From Chlamydiota bacterium (GTDB lineage: Bacteria; Chlamydiota; Chlamydiia; Chlamydiales; Rhabdochlamydiaceae), in contig JABDAY010000004.1 of assembly GCA_013288895.1 (NCBI GenBank), positions 1 to 64,000 on the forward strand: a DNA stretch of 64,000 nt, written 5' to 3'. The translations under genes and the position numbers were made by a program. How positions within the stretch are numbered: position 1 is the first letter of the stretch; each line of letters opens with the position of its first letter. Shown one piece after another: positions 9,256-18,628 of this stretch. Below the pieces are notes generated by a model. That model was not told the origin of the DNA, searched no databases, and worked only from the letters and a program-made list of their open reading frames with translations.

Positions 9256-11123
9256 CTGAAAGAGTTTTTAACAATCATCGCCCTAGACGTCTTTTAGCTG
9301 CCTGTTTAATCGCTTCGGTAGGGATCCATTGCTTGGCGCTGCTTGCCATTTATAAACAGCCGCTTCTTCTGACCTCGCCTTTAAAATTTTTCTTTCGCTC
9401 AGGATTTTCCAGGCCGGTTCCTTTTGTAACTGAAATGCTCAGCGAAGAGGAAAAAAACAACTTCTTAGAAGAGGCGTTAAATTATGTTGTGATCAACCCT
9501 CCTAAAGAACAAAATTTTAAAGAATTAGATCATAGTTTTTTAGAGGAAATTTGTATTGTTCCTAAACAAGAAGAACTCTCTTATGAGCACCTTGTCCAAG
9601 AAACAGAGCTACCAAGTCCCATGGATCAACCTTTGCCTTTTGAAAACAAAAAAAGGGAAATGAATGTTGATACAGAGGTCAGATCGGGTAAAATTGTTCA
9701 GCATGAGTCTGCTATAGAAACTCCTAATAGTATTGGGGAAGATGATATTGCACTGACAAATTTTGTTGAAAAAATTCAGATAAAAACTACTTCTCCCGAT
9801 CAAGTTGATGACACTGCCCAGTCAATGGTTTTTATGGGCGACTCTACCGCTTCTTTAGAATCAACCTCTGATATCGAGTTTAAAACAGCAGTGAAAGCCC
9901 CTGTTGAAAACATTGTTCCCTCTATGGTTGCCCCTGCAATTAATAAGGAGCTTCTCGCTGCTTGTGAAAAAGGGCTAAGCAGACCTTTAATGATCCCAAG
10001 CACCCAAGCGCTTTCTTTAAGCATCCTTCCTAGAAAAAGTGTTTCTGAAAAGCTTGTTCCCAATTTCGAGTATTATTCTCTTCCCGATGCCCCTTTAGGA
10101 AGATCATGGGACAAATATTTTAATGTCGATCTTCACGCCTTTGCCGATAAAGAACATTCACGCTATGTTTTCTTTTTGACTTTTAACCCAGCAAAAGAAC
10201 TTGTAGAAGAAAAACTCAAACAAAACTTCTATTTTCTTATCGACCGTTCTAACACGATGGAAAAACACCGTTTTGCCATGTATAAAAAATCTACATTAAG
10301 AGCTCTTTCCGCTTTGCAGCCAGGAGACAAATTTAATATTATTGTTTTCGATCAAAAAGCCACTAAGTTTAAAGAGAAAAACATCTCTTTTAGCAAAACG
10401 GCGCTTGCTGAGGCCGAAAAGTTTTTAAATTCACAGGATGTGGGCAAAGCTTTTGCAGCAAGTGATCTTTACTCCAATCTAGGTCAGATTGTCCCTACAC
10501 CTACCTCTAATAATGAGATTCATACAGCCATTTTACTTAGCGACGGAAATACCATTTTAAAACCGCAAAAACAGAAAAAAGCGATTGCAAACTGGCTTGC
10601 AAGTAACAAGGGTAAAGTCTCCCTCTATACAGCAGCTGTTGGAAATGGAAATAATACAACCATGCTCAGGCTGCTGAGTTCTTTAAGCAAAGGGAAAATG
10701 CTCTATTCTGATACCTTTGCGGCTTTCCCAAGAAGACTTTCAAAATTAATATTAGACCTGCGCAATCCTATTGTAAAAGATATCCAAATATCCTCGATCA
10801 CCACTTCTGCAGATAAGGACGTACAGATCCACTTTTTCCCCTCTTTTTCTAAAAGACCCACCTTTTATATGGCTGACCCTTATATGATCGCGGGAACAAT
10901 CGATGAATTAAAAGACTTTACTATCCTTCTCCAGGCAAAGCATGGAGACGAATATGTCAACATAGAAAAAACGATCTCCTTTTCTAAAGCGAAACTGGCA
11001 ACAGCTGCCGAAATGCAAGTTTGGTCAGATGTTCATGCCCAAAAATGCTTTGAGCTTTTCCTTGAAAAGGGAGATCCCTCTTACTTAGAAAAAGCAAAAA
11101 AATTTCTAAGTAATGCGAAGTAA
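9252..11123 (+). CDS. von Willebrand factor A-domain protein, N-terminal TM anchor
   Basis: YFLIDRSNTMEKHRFAMYKKSTLRAL; AILLSDGNTI; N-terminal hydrophobic helix. Confidence 0.7.
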   Translation: MTERVFNNHRPRRLLAACLIASVGIHCLALLAIYKQPLLLTSPLKFFFRSGFSRPVPFVTEMLSEEEKNNFLEEALNYVVINPPKEQNFKELDHSFLEEICIVPKQEELSYEHLVQETELPSPMDQPLPFENKKREMNVDTEVRSGKIVQHESAIETPNSIGEDDIALTNFVEKIQIKTTSPDQVDDTAQSMVFMGDSTASLESTSDIEFKTAVKAPVENIVPSMVAPAINKELLAACEKGLSRPLMIPSTQALSLSILPRKSVSEKLVPNFEYYSLPDAPLGRSWDKYFNVDLHAFADKEHSRYVFFLTFNPAKELVEEKLKQNFYFLIDRSNTMEKHRFAMYKKSTLRALSALQPGDKFNIIVFDQKATKFKEKNISFSKTALAEAEKFLNSQDVGKAFAASDLYSNLGQIVPTPTSNNEIHTAILLSDGNTILKPQKQKKAIANWLASNKGKVSLYTAAVGNGNNTTMLRLLSSLSKGKMLYSDTFAAFPRRLSKLILDLRNPIVKDIQISSITTSADKDVQIHFFPSFSKRPTFYMADPYMIAGTIDELKDFTILLQAKHGDEYVNIEKTISFSKAKLATAAEMQVWSDVHAQKCFELFLEKGDPSYLEKAKKFLSNAK

Positions 11124-11662
11124 TGAATATTATTGGCGGAGAATTTAGAGGGAGGAAACTCCACTCTCCTAAAGGAGACAAGACTCGACCTACATCTGCA
11201 ATTTTAAGAAAAGCTGTCTTCGATATCTGTAGAAGTGAGATTGAGGGGGCTCTGTTTCTTGATTTATTTGCAGGAAGTGGTGCTATGGGATTAGAGGCCC
11301 TGAGCCGAGGAGCGAAACTGTCTGTATTTATCGACAAAGACAAAAACGCGATACAATGCATCAAGGCAAACATTGCAGCCCTAAAACTCGAAGATCAAGC
11401 AAAAGTGATCATGGGGGACGTCTTAGCTGCACTTAGACGATTAAACACCCATTTTAACATCATCTATATCGATCCTCCTTATGACTTAGCCCATCTCATC
11501 CCTAAAATTCTCGATCTTGTTGTTATCAAAAATAAACACGCACTCGTCTTTGTTGAGGAGGGAGAGCCATCCTCTTTAAAGATAGAAGAATTAACTGCTC
11601 TCCGTCATAAAGATAGTAGGAAATTTGGCAATTCCCTTTTGCATAAGTTTGAAATTTTATAA
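11123..11662 (+). CDS. rsmD: 16S rRNA (guanine(966)-N(2))-methyltransferase RsmD
   Basis: GGEFRGRKLHSPKGDKTRPTSAILRKAVFDI; LFAGSGAMGLEALSRGA; IIYIDPPY. Confidence 0.92.
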   Translation: MNIIGGEFRGRKLHSPKGDKTRPTSAILRKAVFDICRSEIEGALFLDLFAGSGAMGLEALSRGAKLSVFIDKDKNAIQCIKANIAALKLEDQAKVIMGDVLAALRRLNTHFNIIYIDPPYDLAHLIPKILDLVVIKNKHALVFVEEGEPSSLKIEELTALRHKDSRKFGNSLLHKFEIL

Positions 11663-11737
11663 CAGGATGTTAGGATGGTCAGGATAAAAAAGAAAAAATT
11701 AGCTTCTTCTATCCTGTTCATCCTAATATCCTGTTAT
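11661..11737. repeat. Short palindromic repeat (aacaggatRttaggatRgtcaggata family), copy 1
   Basis: aacaggatgttaggatggtcaggata ... tatcctgttcatcctaatatcctgtta; second copy at 34769. Confidence 0.85.
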
Positions 11738-12886
11738 TTTTTCCCTATTTTACTGCATGCAATGACGATTGAGGAGAAAGTTGGGCAGTTGCTTATGGTC
11801 CAATTTTATGGGGAAGAGATTAATGAAGATGCAGTCATCCTTTTGCAAAAAGCCCATATAGGCGGAGTCATCTATTACCCATGGGCTAATGGGCTGCATA
11901 ATCCTCATCAAGTCCAAGCCTTAAGCAATTCACTACAAGCCTTGGCAAAAAAATATATCGGAGTCCCCCTCTTTATTGCCATCGATCAAGAAGGGGGGAT
12001 TGTTACGAGGCTTAAAAGTGGGTTTACTGTCTTTCCCGGCAATAAAATTTTAGGAATGACAAAAAGCCCTGCCCTAGCTGAACTGTGCGCCTTTGCGATG
12101 GGTGAAGAAATGCGCGCAGTTGGGATCAATCTTAATTTGGCGCCTGTTATTGATATCGGATCTCCCAGATCTTATAGTAACGTTCCTGAAGAAGTCGTAG
12201 AGTTTGCTCACAGTGCTCTTAAAGGGTATAAACGCTCAAGGATCATCACTTCTCTAAAACATTTTCCCGGACAAGGCGATGTCACAATCGACCCACATGA
12301 AGATCTTCCCATCCTTTCTAAAACGAAAGAAGAAATGGACAAAAGCGAACTATTCCCTTTTCTTAAGCTTGCCGATCAATCTGAAATGATGATGACATCA
12401 CATCTTCTAGCTCTTTCCCTTGATGCTCAAAATTGTGCCACGCTATCAAAAAAAATTCTTCAAACCTGTTTACGTAAAGAAATAGGCTTTAAAGGAGTGA
12501 TCATTTCTGACTCAATGGTAATGGACGCAGTATTGAAAAACACCTCTTCAGTGGCAGAGTCTACCATCCAAGCATTTGAGGCAGGCTGCGATATATTGTT
12601 ACTCGGAGGAAAGCTCCTCATTGGCTCAAGAGTGGGATTTGAACTTAGCGTGAACGATGCGCTTAATATTCACGGAGCTTTAGTCGATGCCGTACAAACA
12701 GGGAGAATCTCAGAAGAAAGACTCGATAGCTCCGTAGATAAAATCCTAAAGATTAAAACAGACTACACCCTTTTCAACTGGTCCTTTCCTTCAGCACAAG
12801 ACATTAGCCTCAACGTTAAAACCCAAGCCCACCAAGAGCTTTCACAAAAAATCGCCTTCATCGCGCTGAAGCGCGAGGAGCGCTAA
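11675..12886 (+). CDS. nagZ: Beta-N-acetylhexosaminidase, glycoside hydrolase family 3 (NagZ-like)
   Basis: IAIDQEGGIVTRLKSGFTVFPGN; SLKHFPGQGDVTIDPHEDLP; GVIISDSMVMDA. Confidence 0.88.
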   Translation: MVRIKKKKLASSILFILISCYFFPILLHAMTIEEKVGQLLMVQFYGEEINEDAVILLQKAHIGGVIYYPWANGLHNPHQVQALSNSLQALAKKYIGVPLFIAIDQEGGIVTRLKSGFTVFPGNKILGMTKSPALAELCAFAMGEEMRAVGINLNLAPVIDIGSPRSYSNVPEEVVEFAHSALKGYKRSRIITSLKHFPGQGDVTIDPHEDLPILSKTKEEMDKSELFPFLKLADQSEMMMTSHLLALSLDAQNCATLSKKILQTCLRKEIGFKGVIISDSMVMDAVLKNTSSVAESTIQAFEAGCDILLLGGKLLIGSRVGFELSVNDALNIHGALVDAVQTGRISEERLDSSVDKILKIKTDYTLFNWSFPSAQDISLNVKTQAHQELSQKIAFIALKREER

Positions 12887-13076
12887 AAGAAACGCAAAAC
12901 GCAAAACAAAAATCGCAAAACAGAAAAAAGAAAAGCTGGATTTGGTATAAGGAAGGAACCCTACAAGGCCATCTATATCAAGACGCTAAGGTGCCCTTGA
13001 AGTTTCTTACAACCAGCCAGTTGTCCATGATTTCAATCAAATTCACATAATTTGAACAATCAACAATAAAGCATTC

Positions 13077-13324
13077 CTGACCGCGAAAGCGGTAATTAAA
13101 TCACGAAGTGATGGCAGATGCTAGCCGTGGGTGACCGAAGGGAGCCCACGGAAAACATCCACCCCGCATCAGAGCCGCTAACAGTGGCGACACTCTTTTT
13201 GACCTCTGTCGCCGCTGCTCGCGGCTCTATGATGGGGGTGGGACGTTTTCCGGGGGTTCCCATTGGTCACCCCCGGCTAGCAACTGTAGCCGCTTTCGCG
13301 GCAAAATTACCACTTCGTGGTTAA
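13077..13324. repeat. ~250 bp palindromic repeat element, copy A
   Basis: Arms accgcgaaagcggtaat...ttaccacttcgtggt; internal gctagccg(t)gggtgacc / ggtcacccccggctagc; homologous to 27024-27326. Confidence 0.88.
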
Positions 13325-13329
13325 AAAAT

Positions 13330-13400
13330 GCAAAGCTTTCTTCTCTTCCGGATTTCGTGTCCGTGCCCGTGCCCGCTTGCGTGCCCGATCTTCCTCTTAA
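13330..13400. repeat. Half copy of the GGGCAC hairpin family
   Basis: tttcgtgtccgtgcccgtgcccgcttgcgtgcccgatcttcc; matching outer arm (aaacgcaaaacgcaaaac) lies at 12890. Confidence 0.75.
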
Positions 13401-13401
13401 T

Positions 13402-16047
13402 CTACCCGAGTTTGCTCCCCTTTTCGTATTTTGCTTCTGCGATATTGCCGCTATTATCAAAGGTTTTTTTGACGCCATCGAGCTTATCATCGACGAAGGT
13501 TTGGAGAAGTCTAGGGTCGCCATTGTCATAGTATTTGTTCAATTTCCCATGACGTACACCATCTTTGTACTCCCCTTCGAAAACAAGAACTCCGTTTTTA
13601 TTCCACTCTTGGCTAAGTCCATGAAGTTTTCCGTCGAGATACTGAGCAATAGCGGCTGGCTTTCCATCATTAAACCAAGTCTTTTCTTCACCATTAATCA
13701 CATCATTAACGTAGGGAGTTTCTTTAAAAACTTTTCCATCTGGGTAATACTGGATTGAAGGACCTTCTTTCTTATCATTTTTAAAACTGATTTTCATGAT
13801 CACGTAACCCTTCGCATCATAAACTTCAGCATCTCCCTCTTTTACTCCTTGGACATAAGGAGTTACGCTGAGCTTGTTACCTGCAGAATTATATTCTGTT
13901 GCAAGACCATTAGGTTGATCATCTACAAAATTTATCTCTAAAGACTTGACTTTCCCAAACACTTCATGAGGAGGATAGTAAGCCTCATGCAAACCAGAGC
14001 GCCTATTGTTCTCATAATGGAAAACATACTCCCTTCCATCTTGTGCTTTCTGGAAATAACGTCCGTTAAGAAGATCGTTATCATAAGAGGCTTCTTCACT
14101 CAAATTTCCTTGATCATCCCAAAGAGCTTTTCTCCCTTGGAGTTTTCCATCATTATAAGAAATAATAGATTGCATTGCGCCGTTTGGATAATAGGTCTTC
14201 TGTTCCCCATCAAGCTTCCCTTCTTTGTTATAAGAGGTGACCCTTGCGGTTTTCAGTGTTCCTTTTTCTGGCGTTTTGTCTGAAGGAAAATACTCAACAT
14301 GTTCCCCAATAGGTTTCCCCTCATCAAATTTTTTCACGTAGAGAACAGTGCCATTTTCATTCCACCCCATCACTTCGCCTTGTGGAAGACCTTCCCGATA
14401 AAATGCAGAAGCTTTGATCTGGCCATTTGGGTAATATTCCACTTCTTTTCCATCTTTTTTACCATGAGCAAAGTGAACTTCTTCTTTAAGCTGATCCTTC
14501 TTATGCCAAACTTTGGCAATCCCGTGAGGCAAGTCAGCTTCGTAAAATACTTCATAGACAAGAAAGTCAGATTCATCAAAAAACCTATGCCATCCTTCTT
14601 TTTTTCCCTCTTTAAAAGTGCCGCTAAATTTCACATTTCCATTTGCATACCACTCTTTTCTCTCTTGATCTGGCACTTCTTCCTCGTTGAAGAAACCTTG
14701 AACCTTACAAACACCTGACTCATACCATTCTTCAATTTTTCCATAGCGCTTACCCGCTTTAAATTCTCCTTTTACAGAAAGTTGGCCATTTTCATACCAT
14801 TCTTGTAGTGGGCCTTCTTTTTTATTTTCCTTATAAAAAGCTTGTACTTTCATTTGGCCGGATGGGAAATATTCTTTTTGCTCCCCTTCTAAAAGACCAT
14901 TCACAAAATGATATTCGATCTTTCCCTTTCCATCTTCATACCATTCGAAATAATCTCCATCACGCACATCATCTTTAAGGAAGAATTGTGCAATCTTTTG
15001 CCCAGTTTCATTGAACTCGATGATAGGTTCCAAAAGAACCCCTTCAGAATCGAAATTAGCGATAAAAGCATCTTGATCGTTTTCAAATTTTCTCCAATGT
15101 CTGCCAACTTTTTTCCCGTTTTCATATGTACCCTCACCGATCTGTTTTCCATCAGCTGCAAAGAAAACTTCTTTCCCCTGTTTTTTTCCATTCTTATAGC
15201 TTATTTTTGCGCCGATTTTTCCATTTGTATGATATTGCGTGTGTGTACCTATTGGCTCGCCATTTTTGTAATCTTGCACTTCTTTTACGCTATTATCTTC
15301 ATGATAGACTATCATTGCGGGATTTGATCCTTTACTGTGCAACTTGCCAGCTTCATAATGGAGTACAGCCTTAAGAGAGCCGCTCTCATACCATTCAAAG
15401 GCGTTTCCATGAGGCAATCCTTCTTTATAAGATATAGAAGATCTTTTCATCTCTTTTGGGTAATAGCGAATAGATTCCCCAGATAATTTATCTTTTTCGT
15501 AAGCGATCTCTTCAGCTTTTTCTCCATTTTCAAAATATCCAACCATCTTCCCTTGTTTCTTTCCGGATACAAAATCGCATACGACTTTCATATTTCCATT
15601 TGGATAATAAAGAGTCACTTCTCCTTCTAAAAATCCATTATCATAAGCAGCTATTTTTTCTACTTTTCCATCTTGATAAAAAGAGATGCTCCCGCCATGA
15701 GGAACAAAATTGCTTTTCCAAGTTTGAGCTGCAAGAGAATCCCCGGCAACTTCTATTAAATCTGATTCCTCTTTCGTTTGGCCATTTGGATAGAAATTGA
15801 TCTGTTTTACAGCGACCTCTTTTTCTCCAGAGAGTTCATAAAAAATCACTCTTGCAGGTGCTCCTTGGGCGGTGCTTTCCATTATTTTTGGCTTCCAATG
15901 AGGAAGTCTTGGTTTCAGCATCGGAGGCTGACCAGCATTCACACTCAAAGCGCAAAGCACTAAAGATACACAAAACAATTTCTTCAAAAATTTCATAAAC
16001 AGCCCCTTTTTTAAATGAGAATATATGATCGCAGGGCTTTTAGACAA
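13402..16047 (-). CDS. Giant MORN/YwqK-type repeat protein
   Basis: 881-aa ORF made of degenerate repeats (EWYENGQLSVKGEFKAGKRYGKIEEWYESG...). Confidence 0.8.
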   Translation of the reverse strand: MSKSPAIIYSHLKKGLFMKFLKKLFCVSLVLCALSVNAGQPPMLKPRLPHWKPKIMESTAQGAPARVIFYELSGEKEVAVKQINFYPNGQTKEESDLIEVAGDSLAAQTWKSNFVPHGGSISFYQDGKVEKIAAYDNGFLEGEVTLYYPNGNMKVVCDFVSGKKQGKMVGYFENGEKAEEIAYEKDKLSGESIRYYPKEMKRSSISYKEGLPHGNAFEWYESGSLKAVLHYEAGKLHSKGSNPAMIVYHEDNSVKEVQDYKNGEPIGTHTQYHTNGKIGAKISYKNGKKQGKEVFFAADGKQIGEGTYENGKKVGRHWRKFENDQDAFIANFDSEGVLLEPIIEFNETGQKIAQFFLKDDVRDGDYFEWYEDGKGKIEYHFVNGLLEGEQKEYFPSGQMKVQAFYKENKKEGPLQEWYENGQLSVKGEFKAGKRYGKIEEWYESGVCKVQGFFNEEEVPDQERKEWYANGNVKFSGTFKEGKKEGWHRFFDESDFLVYEVFYEADLPHGIAKVWHKKDQLKEEVHFAHGKKDGKEVEYYPNGQIKASAFYREGLPQGEVMGWNENGTVLYVKKFDEGKPIGEHVEYFPSDKTPEKGTLKTARVTSYNKEGKLDGEQKTYYPNGAMQSIISYNDGKLQGRKALWDDQGNLSEEASYDNDLLNGRYFQKAQDGREYVFHYENNRRSGLHEAYYPPHEVFGKVKSLEINFVDDQPNGLATEYNSAGNKLSVTPYVQGVKEGDAEVYDAKGYVIMKISFKNDKKEGPSIQYYPDGKVFKETPYVNDVINGEEKTWFNDGKPAAIAQYLDGKLHGLSQEWNKNGVLVFEGEYKDGVRHGKLNKYYDNGDPRLLQTFVDDKLDGVKKTFDNSGNIAEAKYEKGSKLG

Positions 16048-16119
16048 GATCGATTCAAGAAAGAAGATCGGGCACGAAAGAAAACAGGGACCCTAGAGAA
16101 TTCTAAGGCCCTTGCCGTA

Positions 16120-16569
16120 TTACATGAAAAAAGCAACCCAAATAAGACCAAGACCCCAAAGCAAAGGGATAAATCCCATTGATTTAAGGAAGTGATAGTT
16201 ATTCATTGTGATGATGATAAGTGATCTTGGTACAAAGAACGAAAAAAGTCCTCTGATAATCATAAACCATCCTAATAACGTCACCAATAAAGTCCCATTC
16301 CAAACCCATCTGTTATATAGACTTACAATTACAAGCCCTAAGAGCAAATTGACAAATCCTATTAACCAGAAAGAAGCCAGCGAGTTCTTTATCGATGCGG
16401 TGATCTTCATTAAATTATGGGTGAACATGAGCATCCATAGCCCAATAATAAATAATAAAGGCCCAAAAATCATTCCTAGCCACACTGCATTCGCCATTGC
16501 AAACCTCCCTTGAATAGCTAATCCGCAAGGTAAGGAATTAATTATTTGTTTGTCAAGCATTGTCGCCAC
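16120..16569 (-). CDS. Hypothetical integral membrane protein
   Basis: 149-aa ORF with four hydrophobic segments. Confidence 0.55.
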   Translation of the reverse strand: MATMLDKQIINSLPCGLAIQGRFAMANAVWLGMIFGPLLFIIGLWMLMFTHNLMKITASIKNSLASFWLIGFVNLLLGLVIVSLYNRWVWNGTLLVTLLGWFMIIRGLFSFFVPRSLIIITMNNYHFLKSMGFIPLLWGLGLIWVAFFM

Positions 16570-16703
16570 TTTTTCTATTTTATATGCGTATACGATATAT
16601 ACTTAGGGGATGAATGCGTTTTAAACGCAAAGCCTTAGGGATCGTCAAATAATAAATTATGTCGAGGACGTAGAGCTTGGAGAAATAACGGTGCTCTTTA
16701 GCT

Positions 16704-17057
16704 TCATTCTATTCTCCCATCTGAATGGATGATATATTTACGTGGGGAAACCCCCTCACAGTTATCTGAAAGGAGGTTTTCCTTTCCGGTTAAATACTTT
16801 ATAGGCTCATCGGTGAGATCTTTATAATAGACTTTGTTTCCTCTGACAATCAGATCGACTTCGATATCAGCTTGGTGGGTGAGGGCCAAAATTTGAAGTT
16901 CCTCAAGATGATTGCGCAGCCTTTCTTTTGCATGCTGGCTTTTGGATCGATGCAAGAGCCCTTTGATATTCCATCCAATAGCCCCTGCCATCAATCCCAA
17001 AATAGCAATGCAAACCATAATCTCTAGCAGGGTAAAAGGATGTTTATTGCGCATCAT
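16704..17057 (-). CDS. Type II secretion pseudopilin-like protein
   Basis: Prepilin N-terminus HPFTLLEIMVCIAILGLMAGAIG. Confidence 0.75.
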   Translation of the reverse strand: MMRNKHPFTLLEIMVCIAILGLMAGAIGWNIKGLLHRSKSQHAKERLRNHLEELQILALTHQADIEVDLIVRGNKVYYKDLTDEPIKYLTGKENLLSDNCEGVSPRKYIIHSDGRIE

Positions 17058-17424
17058 TTGGTTTTGGGTGGTCTTTATAATATTTTATTAGCTTTTCAGA
17101 GTTAATGGCTATCTCACCTTTTTTTTCTTCAATTGTATAATTCTCATTCCAGCCATCTCTGAGCATTTTTTTAGGGTTATCGCAAAGGCCCGAATTTCTT
17201 AGGTAATCTTCAGGTTTGCTAATAACCTCCTCCATCGAATAACCATCGGCTATTTGCAAAAGGAGAATTTCCTTTATACGAGACATCCCCTGTTCTGTTT
17301 TAAAAGCTCTCCCTTTATCAAGGCTCCCTTTCATGTTATAACCAATGACTCCGCCTATAAGGCCAATAAGGAAGATCACAATCATGATCTCTAAGAGGGT
17401 GATGGGTCGTTTTTTCTTTTTCAT
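17044..17424 (-). CDS. gspG: Type II secretion pseudopilin GspG-like
   Basis: Prepilin N-terminus RPITLLEIMIVIFLIGLIGGVIGYNMKGSLDKGRAFKTEQ. Confidence 0.78.
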   Translation of the reverse strand: MKKKKRPITLLEIMIVIFLIGLIGGVIGYNMKGSLDKGRAFKTEQGMSRIKEILLLQIADGYSMEEVISKPEDYLRNSGLCDNPKKMLRDGWNENYTIEEKKGEIAINSEKLIKYYKDHPKPNDAQ

Positions 17425-17434
17425 AAAAATTCCT

Positions 17435-18628
17435 TTAAGTTGAACAAAATGAACTAACGTCGGTAAGCGGCAGAAGAATAGAGAGGACTACCAGGCCGAC
17501 GACAGCGCCTAAAACAATGAGCAATGCAGGCTGCAACACTGCTGTGAGCTGGGAGAGATCTTTTTCCAAGTTTTCATCATAGATCTCTGAAATATTTTGA
17601 AGCATATTCGACATTTTCCCCGTTTCTTCAGCAATAGCGAGCATCCGGATCATCAGCTGAGGAATATGAGGGGACTTTTTAAGCTCTTCACTTAATTTTT
17701 TTCCTTCAATCACACCCTTCTCGGCAGACTCGATCGCCTCTTCTAAAAGGGGATTTTTCATCAGCTTTCTAGAAAGCATGAGGGTTTCCATTAAAGGAAC
17801 TCCGTGAGTTAGAAGAACGGATGCCGACTTGCAAAATCTAATCAAAGCAGACTGTAAAATAAGATTTCTAACAAACGGAACTTTAATTAAAAACTTTTGC
17901 ATCATGATCTTTGTTTCCCTTTTTCTAAGAAGAAAAAAGGCAATGATACCTAAAGCCACAAATGAAGAAAAAAGAAAAAGACCATATTCGGTGATAAAAT
18001 TACTAGCTGCAAGCACGCAATAGGTCATCGGATGAAGTTCCCTTCCCTCAAATAGCTCTTTCATAGAAGGAATAACAAAAACTAAAAGAGAGGTCAGAAC
18101 AATAAAGCAAAACACCGCTAAAAAGGAGGGGTAAGCTAAAGCAGAAAAGAGCTGTTTTTTTAGCTTTTGTTGTCTCGTAATGAGCTCCTTGAGTTCATCT
18201 AAAGAATGTACAAGAGAGCCGCTTTGTTCTGCAGCCTGGATCATTGAGAGGTAGACCCGATCAAAAGTTTTGGGATATCTCGCAAACGCGGCAGCCAAAG
18301 AGGATCCCCCCTTTAATCTATCACAAAGATCCAAAAATAGAGGGTGAGCTTTGTGTTTTTGATATTTTTCTTCAATTGTAAGAAGGCTCTCATAGAGGGG
18401 AAGACCTGCGCGTAAAAGCTGCCCTAACTCGCGCGTAAAAGCAAGGAGGAGAGGGGGAGGCAAAAAAATCTCTTTATCTTTTTTTTCAAATTCAGAAATT
18501 TGGGTGATCAAAACCTGTTTTTTATGAAGCTTCTCCTTTGCCATGGGGTAGGAATCGGCATCGATTACCCCATTCATCGTCTTCCCCTCTGGAGTTAATG
18601 CCTTATATTTATAAAGAGGCATCGTCAC
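17435..18628 (-). CDS. gspF: Type II secretion inner membrane protein GspF
   Basis: YKYKALTPEGKTMNGVIDADS; repeated T2SSF domains. Confidence 0.9.
   Translation of the reverse strand: MTMPLYKYKALTPEGKTMNGVIDADSYPMAKEKLHKKQVLITQISEFEKKDKEIFLPPPLLLAFTRELGQLLRAGLPLYESLLTIEEKYQKHKAHPLFLDLCDRLKGGSSLAAAFARYPKTFDRVYLSMIQAAEQSGSLVHSLDELKELITRQQKLKKQLFSALAYPSFLAVFCFIVLTSLLVFVIPSMKELFEGRELHPMTYCVLAASNFITEYGLFLFSSFVALGIIAFFLLRKRETKIMMQKFLIKVPFVRNLILQSALIRFCKSASVLLTHGVPLMETLMLSRKLMKNPLLEEAIESAEKGVIEGKKLSEELKKSPHIPQLMIRMLAIAEETGKMSNMLQNISEIYDENLEKDLSQLTAVLQPALLIVLGAVVGLVVLSILLPLTDVSSFCST

Noticed and set aside
12936-13076. Possible gene remnant (reverse strand ECFIVDCSNYVNLIEIMDNWLVVRNFKGTLAS)
   Set aside because: Too short and no family recognised; cannot be distinguished from chance.
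13118-13324. ORF MLAVGDRREPTENIHPASEPLTV...
   Set aside because: Lies entirely within palindromic repeat A; the similar ORF at 27106-27303 in copy B is the same artefact.
13966-15800. Several plus-strand ORFs over the MORN gene
   Set aside because: Antisense shadow ORFs arising from repeat periodicity.
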